A stretch of 62,063 nt of DNA, from NCBI RefSeq assembly GCF_017315705.1, contig NZ_JAFLRF010000032.1:1-62063 (forward strand). Direction: 5' to 3'. Below the pieces are notes generated by a model. The model was given only the letters and a program-made list of their open reading frames with translations, was not told the origin of the DNA and searched no databases. Shown one piece after another: positions 61,609 through 62,063 of the stretch. How positions within the stretch are numbered: position 1 is the stretch's first letter; each line of letters opens with the position of its first letter. A program made the translations under genes and the position numbers. Source of the stretch: Trinickia mobilis. Lineage in GTDB: Bacteria > Pseudomonadota > Gammaproteobacteria > Burkholderiales > Burkholderiaceae.

Positions 61609-62063
61609 ATGGACCGCTTCGTTGCGATGAAAGTCTTTGCGCGCGTGGTCGAGGCCGGCAGTTTCGTCAAGGCGGCCGAGTCGCTGCAACTGCCGGTGCC
61701 GAGCGTCTCTCGGCTCGTTCAGGCGCTCGAAACGCATCTCGGCACCCGACTCCTGAATCGAACGACGCGCAGTATCAGCATTTCCGAAGACGGCGAAATG
61801 TACTACCAGCGATGCCTGAGCGTGCTTGCCGAGGTCGACGACATGGAGAGCGAACTCTCGAATGCAAAGCTAAACCCGAAGGGCAAGCTCAAAGTGAACC
61901 TGCCGGCGGTGATAGCTCGAACGACTGTCATTCCGGCGCTGCCGGAATTCTTCGCGAGGTATCCGGACATCGGGATCGAGATGGGTTTGACCGACCGGCA
62001 GGTCGATATCGTCGAGGAAGGCGTCGACTGCGTGATCCGCGTGGGCGAGCTCGAGGACTCGGG
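61609..62063 (+). CDS. LysR-family regulator (cut by right edge)
   Basis: The first 151 codons of a LysR protein: helix-turn-helix FVKAAESLQLPVPSVSRLV, then NRTTRSISISEDGEMYYQRC and the start of the effector domain. AAGGGGAAAACATC precedes the ATG at 61609. The sequence type (RTTRSISISEDG) is that of the large CrgA/DsdC-like subgroup. The gene continues beyond the window. Confidence 0.9.
   Translation, partial: MDRFVAMKVFARVVEAGSFVKAAESLQLPVPSVSRLVQALETHLGTRLLNRTTRSISISEDGEMYYQRCLSVLAEVDDMESELSNAKLNPKGKLKVNLPAVIARTTVIPALPEFFARYPDIGIEMGLTDRQVDIVEEGVDCVIRVGELEDS

Overview
The window looks like a chromosomal segment from a member of the Burkholderiaceae (Burkholderia, Paraburkholderia, Caballeronia or Trinickia type). 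The basis is high GC content, dense GC-rich codon use, and gene neighbourhoods typical of that family: a 3-hydroxybutyrate dehydrogenase next to a DUF3734 patatin, a DUF2848/amidase cluster, and a MoaD-like protein next to a BNR-repeat protein. This placement is inferred from gene content; no rRNA or other marker gene is present.

Positions 1-30490 are dominated by cobalamin (vitamin B12) synthesis. A leftward operon, cobL-cbiD-cobK-cobM, diverges from a rightward operon, cobG-cobH-cobI-cbiG/cobJ, around position 5600. After a 9 kb interlude the B12 genes resume with a leftward operon: a cobalt/nickel transporter, cobW, cobN and chlD. It is headed by a good sigma-70 promoter and a textbook cobalamin riboswitch at 27084-27357. 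A rightward operon, cobE-cobO-cobB-bluB, follows. Together these encode cobalt uptake and insertion, most of corrin ring synthesis, a,c-amidation, adenosylation and synthesis of the lower ligand dimethylbenzimidazole. The set is a chimera: oxygen-type genes (cobG, cobN, cobK, cobM) with cbiD and cbiG, which are usually listed for the anaerobic route. The chelatase gene carries a strong -1 programmed frameshift signal at 19726-19793. It should yield both a ChlI-like small subunit and a ChlD-like medium subunit.

The interlude (10445-19060) holds small stress, envelope and regulatory genes: DUF427, a BON lipoprotein-like protein, ParA, a lone HigA, a CRP/thioredoxin-reductase fusion, a superinfection-immunity membrane protein, a LysR/AhpD-like pair, a Rap1a/Tai immunity-like protein and a PilZ protein.

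Positions 30500-42530 are a loose accessory region. They contain an H-NS-like protein, an OmpA remnant, an ohr/esterase pair under TetR with visible operators, a PQQ-propeller protein, a cupin, a thioredoxin, an EamA exporter and an Nramp-related transporter with non-canonical metal-site motifs. The transporter is preceded by a 46-codon upstream ORF and a hairpin. Positions 42503-46629 hold an apparently LexA-controlled FAN1-like nuclease and DinG/XPD-type helicase operon.

Positions 48750-52740 encode three enzymes matching the non-phosphorylating L-arabinose (or D-galactose/D-fucose) oxidation pathway. The rest comprises an amidase/DUF2848/ureidoglycolate-lyase-like cluster with LysR control, a BNR/MoaD-like pair, a GNAT acetyltransferase, a halohydrin-dehalogenase-like SDR, and a LysR gene cut by the right edge.

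Two repeat families stand out. One is a GC-rich element of about 81-84 bp placed in frame at junctions of coupled genes (four loci). The other is a 20-nt motif, CTCCCGAAAA-NN-CTCACCTT, found six times and only in intergenic DNA.
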